A stretch of 21,389 nucleotides of DNA, taken from Azolla pinnata (taxonomy: Eukaryota > Streptophyta > Polypodiopsida > Salviniales > Salviniaceae). Positions 10,259-20,411 of the stretch are shown one piece after another. Made by a program: the position numbers and the translations under genes. Under the pieces are notes generated by a model. The model worked only from the letters and a program-made list of their open reading frames with translations, ran no database searches and was not told the DNA's origin. Position 1 is the stretch's first letter. Every line of letters starts with the position of its first letter. Location of the stretch: NCBI GenBank assembly GCA_037176905.1, contig JBBBWG010010767.1, forward strand, positions 1 to 21,389, written 5' to 3'.

Positions 10259-10700
10259 GTAACTGCTCTATATGTATGAATGAATGAATGAATGAATGAA
10301 TGAATGAATGAATGAATGTATGCCCACAATTTTCGCAACTACAAAAAGCCGTGTTCTTCTTCTCCGTGTTTTATAATTTGGGTTCTCTGAATCATATGCC
10401 ACGGGCAGGCACCCCTGCAAACATTCATTTGACTTGTGATTTGGAACTGTTGGAGAGAAGCCAAGCAAAAAACGGTCATGACAATTCAGTAGAAAAGAGC
10501 ATTTTGACTGGTTATTTGGAATTGCTGGAGAAGACAGAAGCAGGCCAAAAATGCCCAATCGAGTCATGACAATTCAGCAAACAAGAAGATGCGATGATGG
10601 GTGACCGATATCCTACTGTAACTGCTCTATACATATGAAGGAATGAGTGTATGCCCACAGTTAATTTGCAACTGCAAAATGTTGTGTTTTCTTCTCCGGA
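10241..10700. repeat. Diverged second layer of the same repeat family
   Basis: The segment about 10241-10358 (AGAAGATGCGATGGGTGA, then AACTGCTCTATA, then TATGCCCACA, then TTCTTCTCCG) recurs at about 10580-10700. The piece between, about 10360-10575, is a diverged version of the 220-bp unit with its own internal near-duplication of the TTGGAA(C/T)TG(C/T)TGGAGA segment. The whole block 9601-10700 is thus a nested tandem array with an older, more decayed right side. Confidence 0.75.
10276..10319. repeat. (ATGA)11 tetranucleotide microsatellite
   Basis: About 11 copies of ATGA in a row lie where the related copy at about 10633 has only two imperfect units, so the expansion is local and recent. 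Confidence 0.95.
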
Positions 10701-10775
10701 TTGAGGGCAGATGGAATGCATTTTGGATGGAGCCTATTCTCCTTTGCTTGTTTGGAGCTATCCTAAGCCTCTCAT

Positions 10776-10812
<37 letters not shown>

Positions 10813-10813
10813 C
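10776..10813. repeat. Compound (AC)n(AT)n microsatellite
   Basis: About 12 AC repeats run directly into about 6 AT repeats. No gene overlaps it. Confidence 0.95.
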
Positions 10814-11039
10814 ACTTTTGGATTGGCTTGGTTTGATAGTCTCTTGATTCATGTGACCTTTTGATTGAACCTAAAAGAGGAGAAATTCACAGGATAAAGA
10901 ACTATAGAGTCATGAAATTCAAGAGGAGCAATTGGGGTGGGTGGATATGGCAGCTCATCAGCTTTTCTGCTTGCTTGCTTGAGCTGCCATGTGAGCTTGT
11001 TAGACTCCCTTTTGCTATGGGCAGCTGCTGTTGTCGAAA

Positions 11040-11600
11040 GAGAGATTGATTAGTCCAAGTCGCATGATTAGCGAGTGTGCGTGGGCCCTAATCGCGCTCG
11101 CTTTAATTGAATTAAGCGGCGCGAGTGGCTTGGATCGTTCTTGACTGCGTGATATTGTTGTGCCTCGCTGCCCTCGGTTCCGCGATTAGTGAAGCGCGTC
11201 GCCGTATTAAGCGCGTTGCGATTAGTGAAGCGCAGCTCCTTAAACACATGTGCGATTCGTCGAAGCCTTAATTAAGTAGCCATTTGCGATTAGTGAAGCG
11301 CATCTCCTTAAGAAGCCGTGCGCGATTCGTCGAAGCCTTAATTAAGAAGCCGCTTGCAATTAGTGTCGTTTGATCGTGCGAAATCCGCGGCAGTAACGGC
11401 GCTTGCTTACTTGCCCTTTTTAAGCGGGGTGTGATTAGCGCGAGCAGGCGGACGCTAATGACGGTTGTTGTCTAAACTTGCTTGCGCTTAAGCTCTGTGA
11501 TTAGAGGGTTGTATATCCGCCTAATGACGGTTCTGACTATTGATTCAAAGCGTCGTGATTAGTGTGCTCTCTACACACACACTGCGATTAATTAAGGCCT
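11040..11600. repeat. GATTAG-rich motif cluster with 68-70 bp tandem units
   Basis: The core GCGATTAGTGAAGCGC or close variants recurs at 11182, 11218, 11286 and, diverged, 11356. The span 11218-11355 is two tandem units of 68 and 70 bp that also share CGATTCGTCGAAGCCTTAAT. Isolated GATTAG or TAATCGC motifs continue on both sides. The block is more GC-rich than its surroundings. No protein or RNA gene was found in it. It could be the decayed end of a repeat family or a distal part of the gene 2 promoter. Confidence 0.7.
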
Positions 11601-11878
11601 TAATCACGATCAACGTCTGATCACGATCCCTCCCTGTCTTTTTCTCAATTGCTAGGAAAAAACAAACAGGAGCTCAATTCCTAATCACTTTCCGCTAAAT
11701 TGGTCCTAATCGATCCACTTACCGGAATCGTATCGATTGATTACTGTGTTAATTTGGTATTAACCAAACAATCGAGCATTAATCAATCAGTTAATGTGAT
11801 GTTAATTGAGCTCACAAATCAATTGCGCGTTAAAATGTAATTCATAATTTCGTTAGACTTTTGTTTTGTAATTAACTC

Positions 11879-11947
<69 letters not shown>

Positions 11948-12359
11948 GAAACAGGCAAATTTTCTCTTTTCTAGAAAATTCGTGAACATCAGAAAAATCC
12001 AAGAAAATCACGGGGGGAAATTAAAAGACAGCTGTATTTTGTTTTTTTCTCTATTTCTAAAATTTGCTTTTATCAATTAATTGAGGTACTTTTTTTATTT
12101 CGTAATAAGCTTTTACGCAGAAAAATAGGTGAAAATTCGGGAAAAAAATAAAAACAAAAAAGCAAGTGGCCAAAAAAACTAGGCACTTCTCGAAAATATT
12201 GAAAATGAAAATGGAATATTAGAAATTAAATTAGACAATATTAAATTTCAAAAAAATGAAAATGGAATATAAAAAACAAATAAATAAATTGGGGGCGATT
12301 TTTCTGTGTCTTCCTCATCCTCTCCGTCTTCTCTTCCTCTCCCTCTCTTATCTCTCTCT
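11601..12359. other. AT-rich spacer with a (TAA)n microsatellite
   Basis: No coding or RNA feature was found. It includes the TAA repeat annotated separately and a poly-A/poly-T-rich stretch (about 11990-12290). Confidence 0.6.
11879..11947. repeat. (TAA)n microsatellite, about 23 copies
   Basis: An unbroken run of TAA/ATA triplets lies between the two GATTAG/CTAATC motif clusters. Confidence 0.95.
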
Positions 12360-12542
12360 AATTAGAGAGCTTAATCCCTGGGATTAGCTCTAATCACGCC
12401 CTAATCACGCCCTAATCGCTGCCCAGATCACCCCGCGCAGCATCACCAATCGGCGGCAGACCTCTCTGATTACGCTAATCACACCCCGATCGTCACTAAT
12501 CCCTCTCTCCCTCCTTTAATCCTTCGCCTAATTACGGCCTAA

Positions 12543-12588
<46 letters not shown>

Positions 12589-12845
12589 CGTGTGCTCGCA
12601 CAGGATCATTAACCCGCGCCAGACCTCCCTAATCACGCCCTAATCACCCTTTCCAGCTCCTTTCTTTCACCCTAATTACAGCTTCATCTCTGAGCGGGCT
12701 TAGCGCTAATTGCACCCGAATCATCGTCCAGATACCGATCGCACCTTTGCTAATCCGCACCAGACCTCTCCGATTAGGCGCTCGGATTAGCACTAACCGC
12801 ACGCTAATCAGCCGTGGCAGCTCGTTTCTTTTTGCCTAATTCAAT
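12360..12845. promoter_or_regulatory. CTAATC-rich cluster upstream of gene 2
   Basis: More than ten CTAAT(C/T) motifs, often as CTAATCACG or CTAATCGC, are scattered over about 480 bases in a C/T-rich background. They are the reverse complement of the GATTAG motifs at 11040-11600. The block ends within about 170 bases of the gene 2 start codon, so it may include the core promoter and 5' UTR. The regulatory role is inferred from position; no transcription start can be seen. Confidence 0.45.
12544..12584. repeat. (CT)n microsatellite
   Basis: About 19 CT dinucleotides lie inside the CTAATC cluster. CT runs near plant transcription starts are common (GAGA-type), so it may lie in the gene 2 leader. 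Confidence 0.95.
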
Positions 12846-12930
12846 GGGAGTTTTCACATCAGAAGCAGCACATCGGACATAAAACGGAGGAGAGAAGCAG
12901 GAGAGAAAAGCAAATCCAAGGCCATTTCAA

Positions 12931-12977
12931 CAAGGAGGAGGAGGAGGAGGAAGAAGAAGAAGAAGAAGAAGAAGAAA
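12931..12977. repeat. GGA/GAA purine tract in the gene 2 leader
   Basis: A run of AGG and then AAG triplets about 35 bases upstream of the gene 2 start codon, in the presumed 5' UTR. Confidence 0.9.
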
Positions 12978-13011
12978 GGAGTCCTGTTAGTGTCGACAGC
13001 CCTCGGTTCCC

Positions 13012-16000
13012 ATGAGCCTCTTTAAAAAGAAACCGTAAGTCTGCCTAACTGTTTCTTGAATCTGTATTTCGCTGTTTTCTTTGCCAATTTTTTGCCTGCT
13101 CAACGCCTTCCAAAGCATGAATTCTATCGTCTCATCGATTCTAGGACTGTGGAAATTAACGCCTTGACTTATCAAGGCCCTTTCTAGAAGATCAGAAACC
13201 CTAAGTATCTGATTGATGCCTATTAACAGAAACCCTGATGTCTTCCCTATTCCAAGGTCGGAAACTGTACTTCTTGTTATCGTACTTAATTTAATTTGGA
13301 TGTCTTTGTTAACCCCTAAGTATTAATGCCTACAAGAGAACCCTAAACTTGGTGTTTAATTAAAAGGCTGTCAATAATTGTTCATATTGGCAAGAGACTC
13401 TTAACTATTTACTGTGTTTCACATACCCTAATTATAACTTCAATTGAAGAGAAATTGTAAAGTTTATGCCTTTTAAAAGACCATTGCATATGGCTTTTCT
13501 GAGTCCCAGCCTACTGATGGTAACATTGAGACTATACAACTCTGTGTCGCATTAATCATTGGGTTTGAATGCTTCTTTTCAATTATCTTCAGGATCAACA
13601 TGGATATTGCCCAAAGAAACTTTAATCTTGGGTGTTCAGACCTTATAGTTCCTAATTTATACTATAATGTAAAATTCATGCACATTCCACAGGAAGGGGG
13701 CCCTATGGTTTGATCCTATAAAAGTCCGTTTTGGCAGACTCTAAATTATTATGAGCTTATCCACCCGTATTTCACAATTTAGCAGTTTCATATCCGTGCT
13801 AATAATTTTCTCTTTTAATCTCTATATCAGTTTGAACTAATCGATTGATTTCACAGGCTAGAAAATCACAAAAAGAGCATAATTATGTTTAACCTCTAAA
13901 CAAGTAGAAATTGATTGACTGATAATGATTAGTCTTATGCATGTATTTTGATATCAACGTAAAAGATTATTATACTTCGAAGCCTTAAATTACTATGCAT
14001 CCATGAATCAATCTCTAAATTAGCTCTATAAACTTGCTGGTTAATCTCTAAATTATATTAATCTGCAGTGGACCTCTATATTAAGTATGTAATTAATCGA
14101 CCTTGAAATCTGTATATAGCTTAATCATTTTAATTTCCAGATCAATATCGTATTATAATCAATGGATAGTTTGAACGTTCAATTAATATAAGCTTCTTGA
14201 CCAATCTGTAAATTACTATTAATTTAAATATTTGATCAAAATATTTGAACAGTGAGACACTGGCAAAGACCACACTTGAGCGCATCAAGATCTGCAAGAA
14301 CAAGAAATCTACATTGGCTCGACAATCCAGAAATGATGCCGCCCAGTTGCTACACAAAGCCCAGTATGAAAAAGCTTTGGCTCGGGTAAATCTTCAGTCT
14401 TTTCTATTTTCTTAGCTTAGTACATAGAATTTCGTCTGTAACTATTATTGGTGTATCTGGTGATTGATCCATTTATCATTGGTGAGAATGATCTATAGCT
14501 AGTTCACATATTAATCTCTGGAATTATATGTTTTTCCTAGTAAGTACACATTCCTTAATATAATTATATATCGTGATTTTACTGTTAGAAGTCATTGATA
14601 GCAATTGGTATGGCTGTACATGCATAGATTTGATGGTCATAGTTTGTGAACGGTCAAAATTTGTGAAGTTAGAAATTCTTCTACAATGGGCAAATGTGAT
14701 GTACTACTTCAAATTAATTAGCAAACTAGCTATACACCTATGATCGTCACTTAATTGGTTATAAATTATATTTACTTGCAGTCCTTTTTCCCATTTGATA
14801 GAGTAATGCGATTTATTATCGAGTTTAGATATCTTTGCTTCTTATACTTAAACATTTATGGTGATCATGTTCAATAGGTGGAGCTTGTTTGTAAGGAGGA
14901 GAACATGGTGATCACATATGAATTGCTTGCTGACTATTGCCAGTTATTCCTCAAACGTGTGGGCAAGTTAAGATCTGGAAAGTGAGTGACCATTCATTCT
15001 TTGCACGAATTAATACACAAATATTAGTGCCCAAATATCCCTGCTCTTAATAGAGTTCAATGAACAAATCAATACATGGATAATGACTGCCTTGTGGGTA
15101 TATATTATACAGGGAATGCCCAGAGGATTTGAAAGGAGCGATTGCCACGATGCTCTATGTGGCCCCGAGATGTGGAGATTTACCCGAACTGCAAGAGATT
15201 CGAACCTATTTGAGATCGATCTATGGTGATGAGTTCTGTACTACAGTTGCCAACATTGAGAGCGAATCCAATTTAGTGGATCGGAAGGTGATCACCATAT
15301 GATCTTCCTGGATATTGTCTTTGGTGTGATGGCATTGTTTATAACTGGTTCATAAACAAAGAAAGAGTAAGATTTTGGTTTCTTCCCTAAGAGAATTTGG
15401 GAATTTTTTATTTATCACTCTAGGTGAGCAGCATGATGGTTTATAACGTAAATATTACACATTTACTTGGGTTGTTTTATAATGATTTAGTACCTATTTT
15501 GAAGAGAAATTGGGAAGTTTTTGGCAGAGCCCTCTAGATGAGCACCATGAATATTTATAATCTATATACATCTAGCACATGAATGTGTGTGTGTTATGCT
15601 TGTTACACCTAAATTGAAGTTCTGACCTGCCAAGATAACTCTGCAGATTATTGGAGGCCTTTCAACCCAGCCACCAAATCAAGAGACGAAGATCAGTGTG
15701 TTGAAAGCAGTTGCCACAGAGCATCAGATCCCGTGGAATCCAGCAATAGAAAATCTCGGTGTCAAAAGTATGACCGTGTCCAAGAGTAGATCAAGTGATA
15801 GTAATCTATTGGTGAGTAATTCAAATTAACAGCTGGTGCAATGTCGTGATCTTTGATTGATTGGTATATATAATTTTCTTGTTTTTAAATTGATCTAGCT
15901 GTAAATTCGTCTAGCTTAAGGGGTTTCACAACATGACCTGGATTGAAATCAGTTATTGTAGTATCAAACTATTAACCAATAGGATTTTTTTGGTTCATGT

Positions 16001-18606
16001 GCTTGGATGAATGCTTGCGTAATTGTGTGCCTAATTATTTTTGGCTTCAAGTTTTTCTGATCCTTTTGTTTGTCATGTGTTCGACGCATCAGCCCAAGGA
16101 CACTCCAGCACCGGCGTCTGAACATCGTGGCCATGAATTAGCAAGAGAAGGACTGAAGGATAATCATGGTAATGCCAGGGGCCAAGTAAAGCCTATAGCA
16201 AGTGATAAAGCCAAGGACGTTGAAGAACATAGTACTGTCCGGGAATTTGAGGCTTCAGAAAGAAAGCCTTCAGTGAAGCCACCGACTAGTGCGGAATCAT
16301 CAATCCCTGCTAAAGGAGGTATAATGGAACATAAGAAACCGATTGGTGTTAAGAAAGATGATCGATATCACGAGAGTGTTCAGGTGGGCAGCAATGGTGC
16401 TGCTAACAAATATCCTCAAAGAGATGATTGCAACAATGACAAATCATCGATCAGATACAGCAAATTAAGCACTGAGCATCATGATGGGGATAAAGAGATG
16501 CTTAATCGAAGGGGTTCAGGTCAATTAGCTGGTAAAGGTGCTAGTAATAGCCCCAAGAGACAGGATCACCACAATAACATATCATCGACAAGATACAACC
16601 AATTAAGCGGTGATCATCAGGATGGGGATAAAGGCATGTTGAACCGAAGAGGTTCTGATCAGTTACCCATTAATGTTGCTACTAACAGCCGCCAGAGAGA
16701 TGATCTCCACGATAACATACCGTCAGCAAGATCCGACAAATTAAGTACTGATCATCATATTGACGGGGAAAAAGAGATGCTTAGTCGAAGAGCTTCTGGT
16801 CAATCCAGTGACAAAGTAAATAGTGATCTTCATATTTATGGGGAAAAAGAGATGCTTAGTCGAAGGGTTTCAGGGCAATCCAGGCAAAGGTCTCTGAGAT
16901 TGAAGCAAGAAAAGGAGTTAATGGACCAACTGAAAGCAGCTGCTGAAGAAGCTTTCAGATCAGCAGCTGAAGCCGAGGAGGCAGCAGGAGTAGCTGAAGC
17001 CGCAGTGGTAAGGGCGAGCCCAAGGACAAGAGCTTCGGTTAAAGGCCGTTCACACGAACCCAACAGCATTGCTGTCCCTAGACTTGACACGGAAAATGTG
17101 GATCATAGAAAATCTGAGGGAAGGAGCAGTCAAGCTGAAGCGCATGCTCCACTTGTAGATCATGCAGCACCCCCAAGGCATGAATATTATCCGCAGCTGG
17201 TACCCAAGGCTGTGGAGTCGTCACAGTTGCCCATCCAGATTGATGAAGAAAGAGAGAAGACTAGGTTTTATCGCAATTCCAGAGTAAATCCTAGTGGCAA
17301 TAGCGCTAGTGGCCACCAAGACCGTGAAGAAGTGAAACATGTGGTGTACCCTGATGAATCTCGCTGGAATTTGCCCAAGTTTGATGAAGCCAAAGAAGAG
17401 GAAACTATTCTGCTCAGTAAGCCTAAGCCTAGATCCTTTGATAATGATCCACACACCAAGAACAAGGTCGACAAGTATGGAGAGCCCCCAGCCCAAAACA
17501 ATGTTGCGCCGAGATTTGATGACAGTGATGGTGATAAAGATTATACTGATGAAGAGGAATGGCATGATAACGGATCAGGGAAAGGTGCTAATTTTGAGAA
17601 GCATGTTGGCCATGATCTGCGCACATATGGTAAGCAACATATAAGCAGTGATAAGCCATTAAGACCACACTGGGTACCAGAGCCTCACACTAGTTATGAT
17701 GATTTGAATGAGTTTGAACCAGCAGAGCACCATATGAGCACACAGTATGGCATTACTGGTAGAAGTAGGGGTATGCCATTGATCAATGAAGCTTATAATA
17801 GGCAGCCGGGCATGATTAAAGGAGGCGGTCAGATTAAAACTTCGCCAGATTCTGGCACCATGGAAGACCGAGCCCGGGGCAGATATGTTCAACCAATAAG
17901 GAAGCCAGGGGATTCAAAACATGACCTTGATTTTGATGATGATGATGATGATGAGCACACATCCAAATCTGGTTCTAATGACTCCAATATTAGGAAGCCG
18001 GGCAAATATAGTAGTAGTAAGTTGCCCAGTAACAGTAAATATGGACAATTTGTCGATGTTAAAGCACCAATGTACAGACAGAAAGACGCATCTCAGCCAT
18101 GGGAGATTGAACATGATAAGCCTCCTTATGGTCGGGGACATCCTCCTACCCACACAGCCAATGAGATTGGTCAGTATGTTGAAATAGGCAAAAACAACGG
18201 CGAAGAAGAAGAAGAAGAAGACGACTTCTATAAGTCTAGAAGAAGAGGTTCTGCTGGATATGCAAAGAAAGTAACAAGAGCCAGCATCGATAGGGATGAT
18301 GATGATGAAGATGATGGTTACTATCGTTCAAGACATCAGCATCGTGAAGGTTATCAGTCCACCCATTTAGCCGAAAAGTGGCCTCATCCAGAACATGTAC
18401 CAAGCAAGCCCCAAAGAAGCTTTGCTCATGGCTCGGCTGAAGAAGGCAGATCCAAGCAAAATGCTGAGTGGGACACAAGAAATGCCACGAGAATCTCAAG
18501 CGTGAAACCTAAGCAACTCGGCACCATTGGCATGCGTCAGCTGAGGTGGAACTCCACTCGTAATAACATTCCTTCGGATGATGATGATGATGATGATGAT
18601 GAATGA
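13012..18606 (+). CDS. Long IST1-like protein (gene 2) with an acidic repeat-bearing tail, 6 coding exons
   Basis: Coding exons: 13012-13034, 14253-14385, 14878-14981, 15113-15287, 15647-15811, 16093-18606; all GT-AG, 3114 nt, 1037 aa. Residues about 10-175 form the IST1/DUF292 domain: KTTLERIKICKNKKSTLARQ, ARVELVCKEEN, KECPEDLKGAI (87-97), APRCGDLPELQEI, and a closing ATEHQIPW. The domain should bind ESCRT-III/Vps4 partners on endosomes. It fits the plant IST1-like branch with the GDFPELQEI-type motif better than the branch of gene 1. The tail (201-1037) is disordered and holds a 46-aa repeat (310-465), an Ala/Glu-rich helix (about 470-507), runs of Asp or Glu with SRRRGS and YYRSR patches, and a C-terminus RQLRWNSTRNNIPS plus eight Asp and Glu. 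The last exon's reading frame is open upstream to 15997, but the CATCAG acceptor at 16092 fits the frame. Intron 1 (1,218 nt) has an AAACCCTAA telo-box-like motif at 13196-13204. Confidence 0.88.
16420..16885 (+). repeat. 138-bp in-frame tandem repeats in gene 2
   Basis: Units start at 16420, 16558 and 16696 (exactly 138 bp, or 46 aa, apart), with a partial fourth at about 16822-16885. Each encodes the pattern R-D-D/Q, N-N/D, SS-x-R-Y, LS, H, DGDKEML, RRGSGQ. The third and partial fourth share a long near-identical stretch around GEKEMLSRR. The preserved frame and charge pattern suggest the repeats are tolerated or selected at protein level. Confidence 0.85.
18577..18605 (+). repeat. GAT tract encoding the Asp tail of gene 2
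   Basis: Eight GAT codons encode the final Asp run before Glu and the stop. This repeat marks the start of the segment shared with the inverted-repeat arms. Confidence 0.85.
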
Positions 18607-19384
18607 TGCCAGTGAAGATGATTGTGATTGTGGCATTGAAGCTGGTACTAGGGGGTCAGTGAGATCGAATTCTAGTACGATGTACAAGCCACAAGACACA
18701 AGTACAGTTAATACAGTTACTAGTCAGGGTATCTGTGATTGGATTCTTTACCTGAGTTGAATAATATATTATATCAGGCTAGTTATGCACATTGATGCTG
18801 ATCTTTCAATTTTCAAAGTTCTCACACACGCTGTCATAACTGCTTATGTACAGTTTCTTCACTAAATTACTCTTTTTCTTGCCTTAGAGCTTTTGGAGCT
18901 GCTGTTTTTCTGCAGCAATCAAAGCCAAATAAGTGTAATTTTTTCTTTAACCTCCATCTCGGAGCAGCAAAACTTCATGTCGTTGATGGCCCGACTGTTT
19001 TAAACCGACTGATTGTGCAGATTCACGAAATGTTGGACGAATTGTCTTTCTGGAATAAAAATGTCACGGGGCCCAGCACTTTGTTTTTGATCATTGTACC
19101 GTTATTCTTGTTAATGCACGGAATCGTGAGGAATGTTTTGTATTGTAATGAAAATTAGTAGGTCCCTTCGATTTGTCTTTCTGAGTGCCCACTAACATCA
19201 AAAGACTTTGCTCATATTGCCTTAAATGTTGTGTCAGACCAAAACTGTGGTAATTGAAAGAGAAACTTGTGGAGTTATGATGATCATGTGTCCGAAGATT
19301 GACTCAAATCAATAAAATTCGATACGATTCAATAAAATTATTACATCGACCCTATTTGCATGTTGAACCGAATTAGGTGTGAGT
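18607..19384 (+). other. 3' UTR and downstream region of gene 2
   Basis: Non-coding, T-rich DNA after the stop. AATAAA hexamers occur at 19311 and 19331, while the AATGAAAA-type sequence near 19148 is an alternative polyadenylation region. No other gene is visible. Confidence 0.5.
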
Positions 19385-19390
19385 GTCGAT

Positions 19391-19812
19391 GAATATCAGA
19401 TTCTCTCTTTCATTATATAACATTAGACAAGAATGTTGGTTTATCAATGCTTCACAATTATCATGTTGATCTTTCAAGTGTAGTGATCAGATTAATGGAG
19501 CAAGTCTAGAAAATGAAAGACTACCATAATAAACAGATCATGGCGTTCGGATCAATTGGCCAGTGGGCAAAATTCCAATCATATACATACACAATCACAT
19601 ATCAGTAGTCTTGTCGTCAGCTCATAACAGAATGAGGAGTGGTCATATAATATATATAAACAGAATCCAAATTATTATGAGGTTAAGGTCAAGATTAATG
19701 GGAAAAAAATGGAGTTCTGAATTAATGAATGGACATCAAGCTCTCGATCAGGTATGAGTAATTTTACCAGTAATTACCACAGATCAATGTCATTTAAGAT
19801 TGGACCCAAATT
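19391..19812. other. Non-coding spacer
   Basis: Apart from its relation to 21150-21389 no feature is seen. The short frame at 19563-19757 has no recognisable content. Confidence 0.5.
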
Positions 19813-19879
19813 CCCCACATTATCATCAGCATCATGCTCATCATGAAGAGCATGATGATCATCATATGGTAGTGTGGGG
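19813..19879. other. Strong imperfect hairpin
   Basis: CCCCACATTATCAT (19813-19826) can pair with ATGGTAGTGTGGGG (19866-19879), with two G-U pairs if transcribed in this direction. Inside, CATCATGCTC (19830-19839) pairs with GAGCATGATG (19848-19857) around an 8-base loop. The stem of about 24 pairs is broken by an internal loop of 3 and 8 bases. The arms do not match any microRNA I remember. It could be a small-RNA precursor, a MITE relic, or chance in an ATC-rich area. Confidence 0.6.
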
Positions 19880-20040
19880 CCAGGGAGCTGATCTACACTG
19901 GCATTGTGATTAAAGACTTTGCAAGCAAGATGAATGCTAATTAAGTCAGGGAATGATCAGCTTATACTTTGATCGACATCAGTTGGTATAATTAAAACAA
20001 ATAAATCGATAACCGACAACTTATAATAAGGAGCAATATA

Positions 20041-20150
20041 TTGATGATGGTGTTGTCAGTTGATGTTGATGATGGTGATGGTGATGATGATGTTGATGAT
20101 GGTGATGGTGATGATGATGTTGATGCTGGTGAATGATGGTGACGATGGCG
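20041..20150. repeat. GAT/GGT tract with 27-bp tandem units
   Basis: A GAT-rich stretch contains two exact 27-base units (20064-20090 and 20091-20117) and the start of a third. It lies in the segment present only on the right side between the two inverted-homology blocks. Confidence 0.9.
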
Positions 20151-20179
20151 TTTTGTCACCAGATGCCGTTGATCAGATT

Positions 20180-20320
20180 CCGATCGGGCGGCTCTCATGG
20201 ATCTGTAGATCCGACGCTTCCCCCTTTTCGGGGGAGATTCTTATAATCTTAGCGCCGTCCGATCGGAGCTCTCGATCGGACGTCGTTGCCCCCATCCGCG
20301 TGATATGGATCCGACGGTGT
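20180..20320. promoter_or_regulatory. Cluster of GATCCGACGG / CCGTCCGATC motifs
   Basis: Copies occur near 20208, 20253-20265, 20272-20285 and 20308-20319. A small perfect hairpin (TCCCCC at 20219-20224, GGGGGA at 20230-20235) sits among them. The same core motif continues into the right arm. This looks like a promoter or island of protein-binding sites; the function is inferred from motif density only. Confidence 0.4.
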
Positions 20321-20411
20321 CCCTTTTTTCCACCCAATATGTTGTTTTATTAATAATTTATTTTCTCTTCCGGCAGCTTCTAGAAGAGTAGAGACAGATG
20401 TCGACGTCAGG

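Larger units (their letters stand above)
18577..19790 (+). repeat. Direct-repeat copy 1: gene 2 tail and flank
   Basis: Two blocks, about 18577-18730 and about 19385-19790, match the right-hand copy (about 20960-21389) in the same orientation, roughly 75-80% by eye. The intervening 600 or so bases are missing from the other copy. Shared landmarks are GTACAGTTAATACAGTTA-like text near 18701, TCATGTTGAT(C/G)TTTCAAGTG near 19461, and TTACCAGTAATTACCA at about 19763. Confidence 0.8.

Noticed and set aside
10276..10319. Regular short repeats that might be taken for a CRISPR-like array.
   Set aside because: It is a tetranucleotide microsatellite without spacers, in a plant genome.
15997..16092. 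N-terminal extension of the last gene 2 exon's frame, which looks like a signal or membrane segment.
   Set aside because: It lies in intron 5. The acceptor at 16091-16092 has a good pyrimidine tract and joins exon 5 in frame, and the hydrophobic run is T-rich intron read in frame.
17221..17565. 114-aa minus-strand frame with hydrophobic segments inside gene 2.
   Set aside because: Antisense shadow of the polar, Asp-rich coding exon; GAT codons read as ATC give false Ile-rich membrane stretches.
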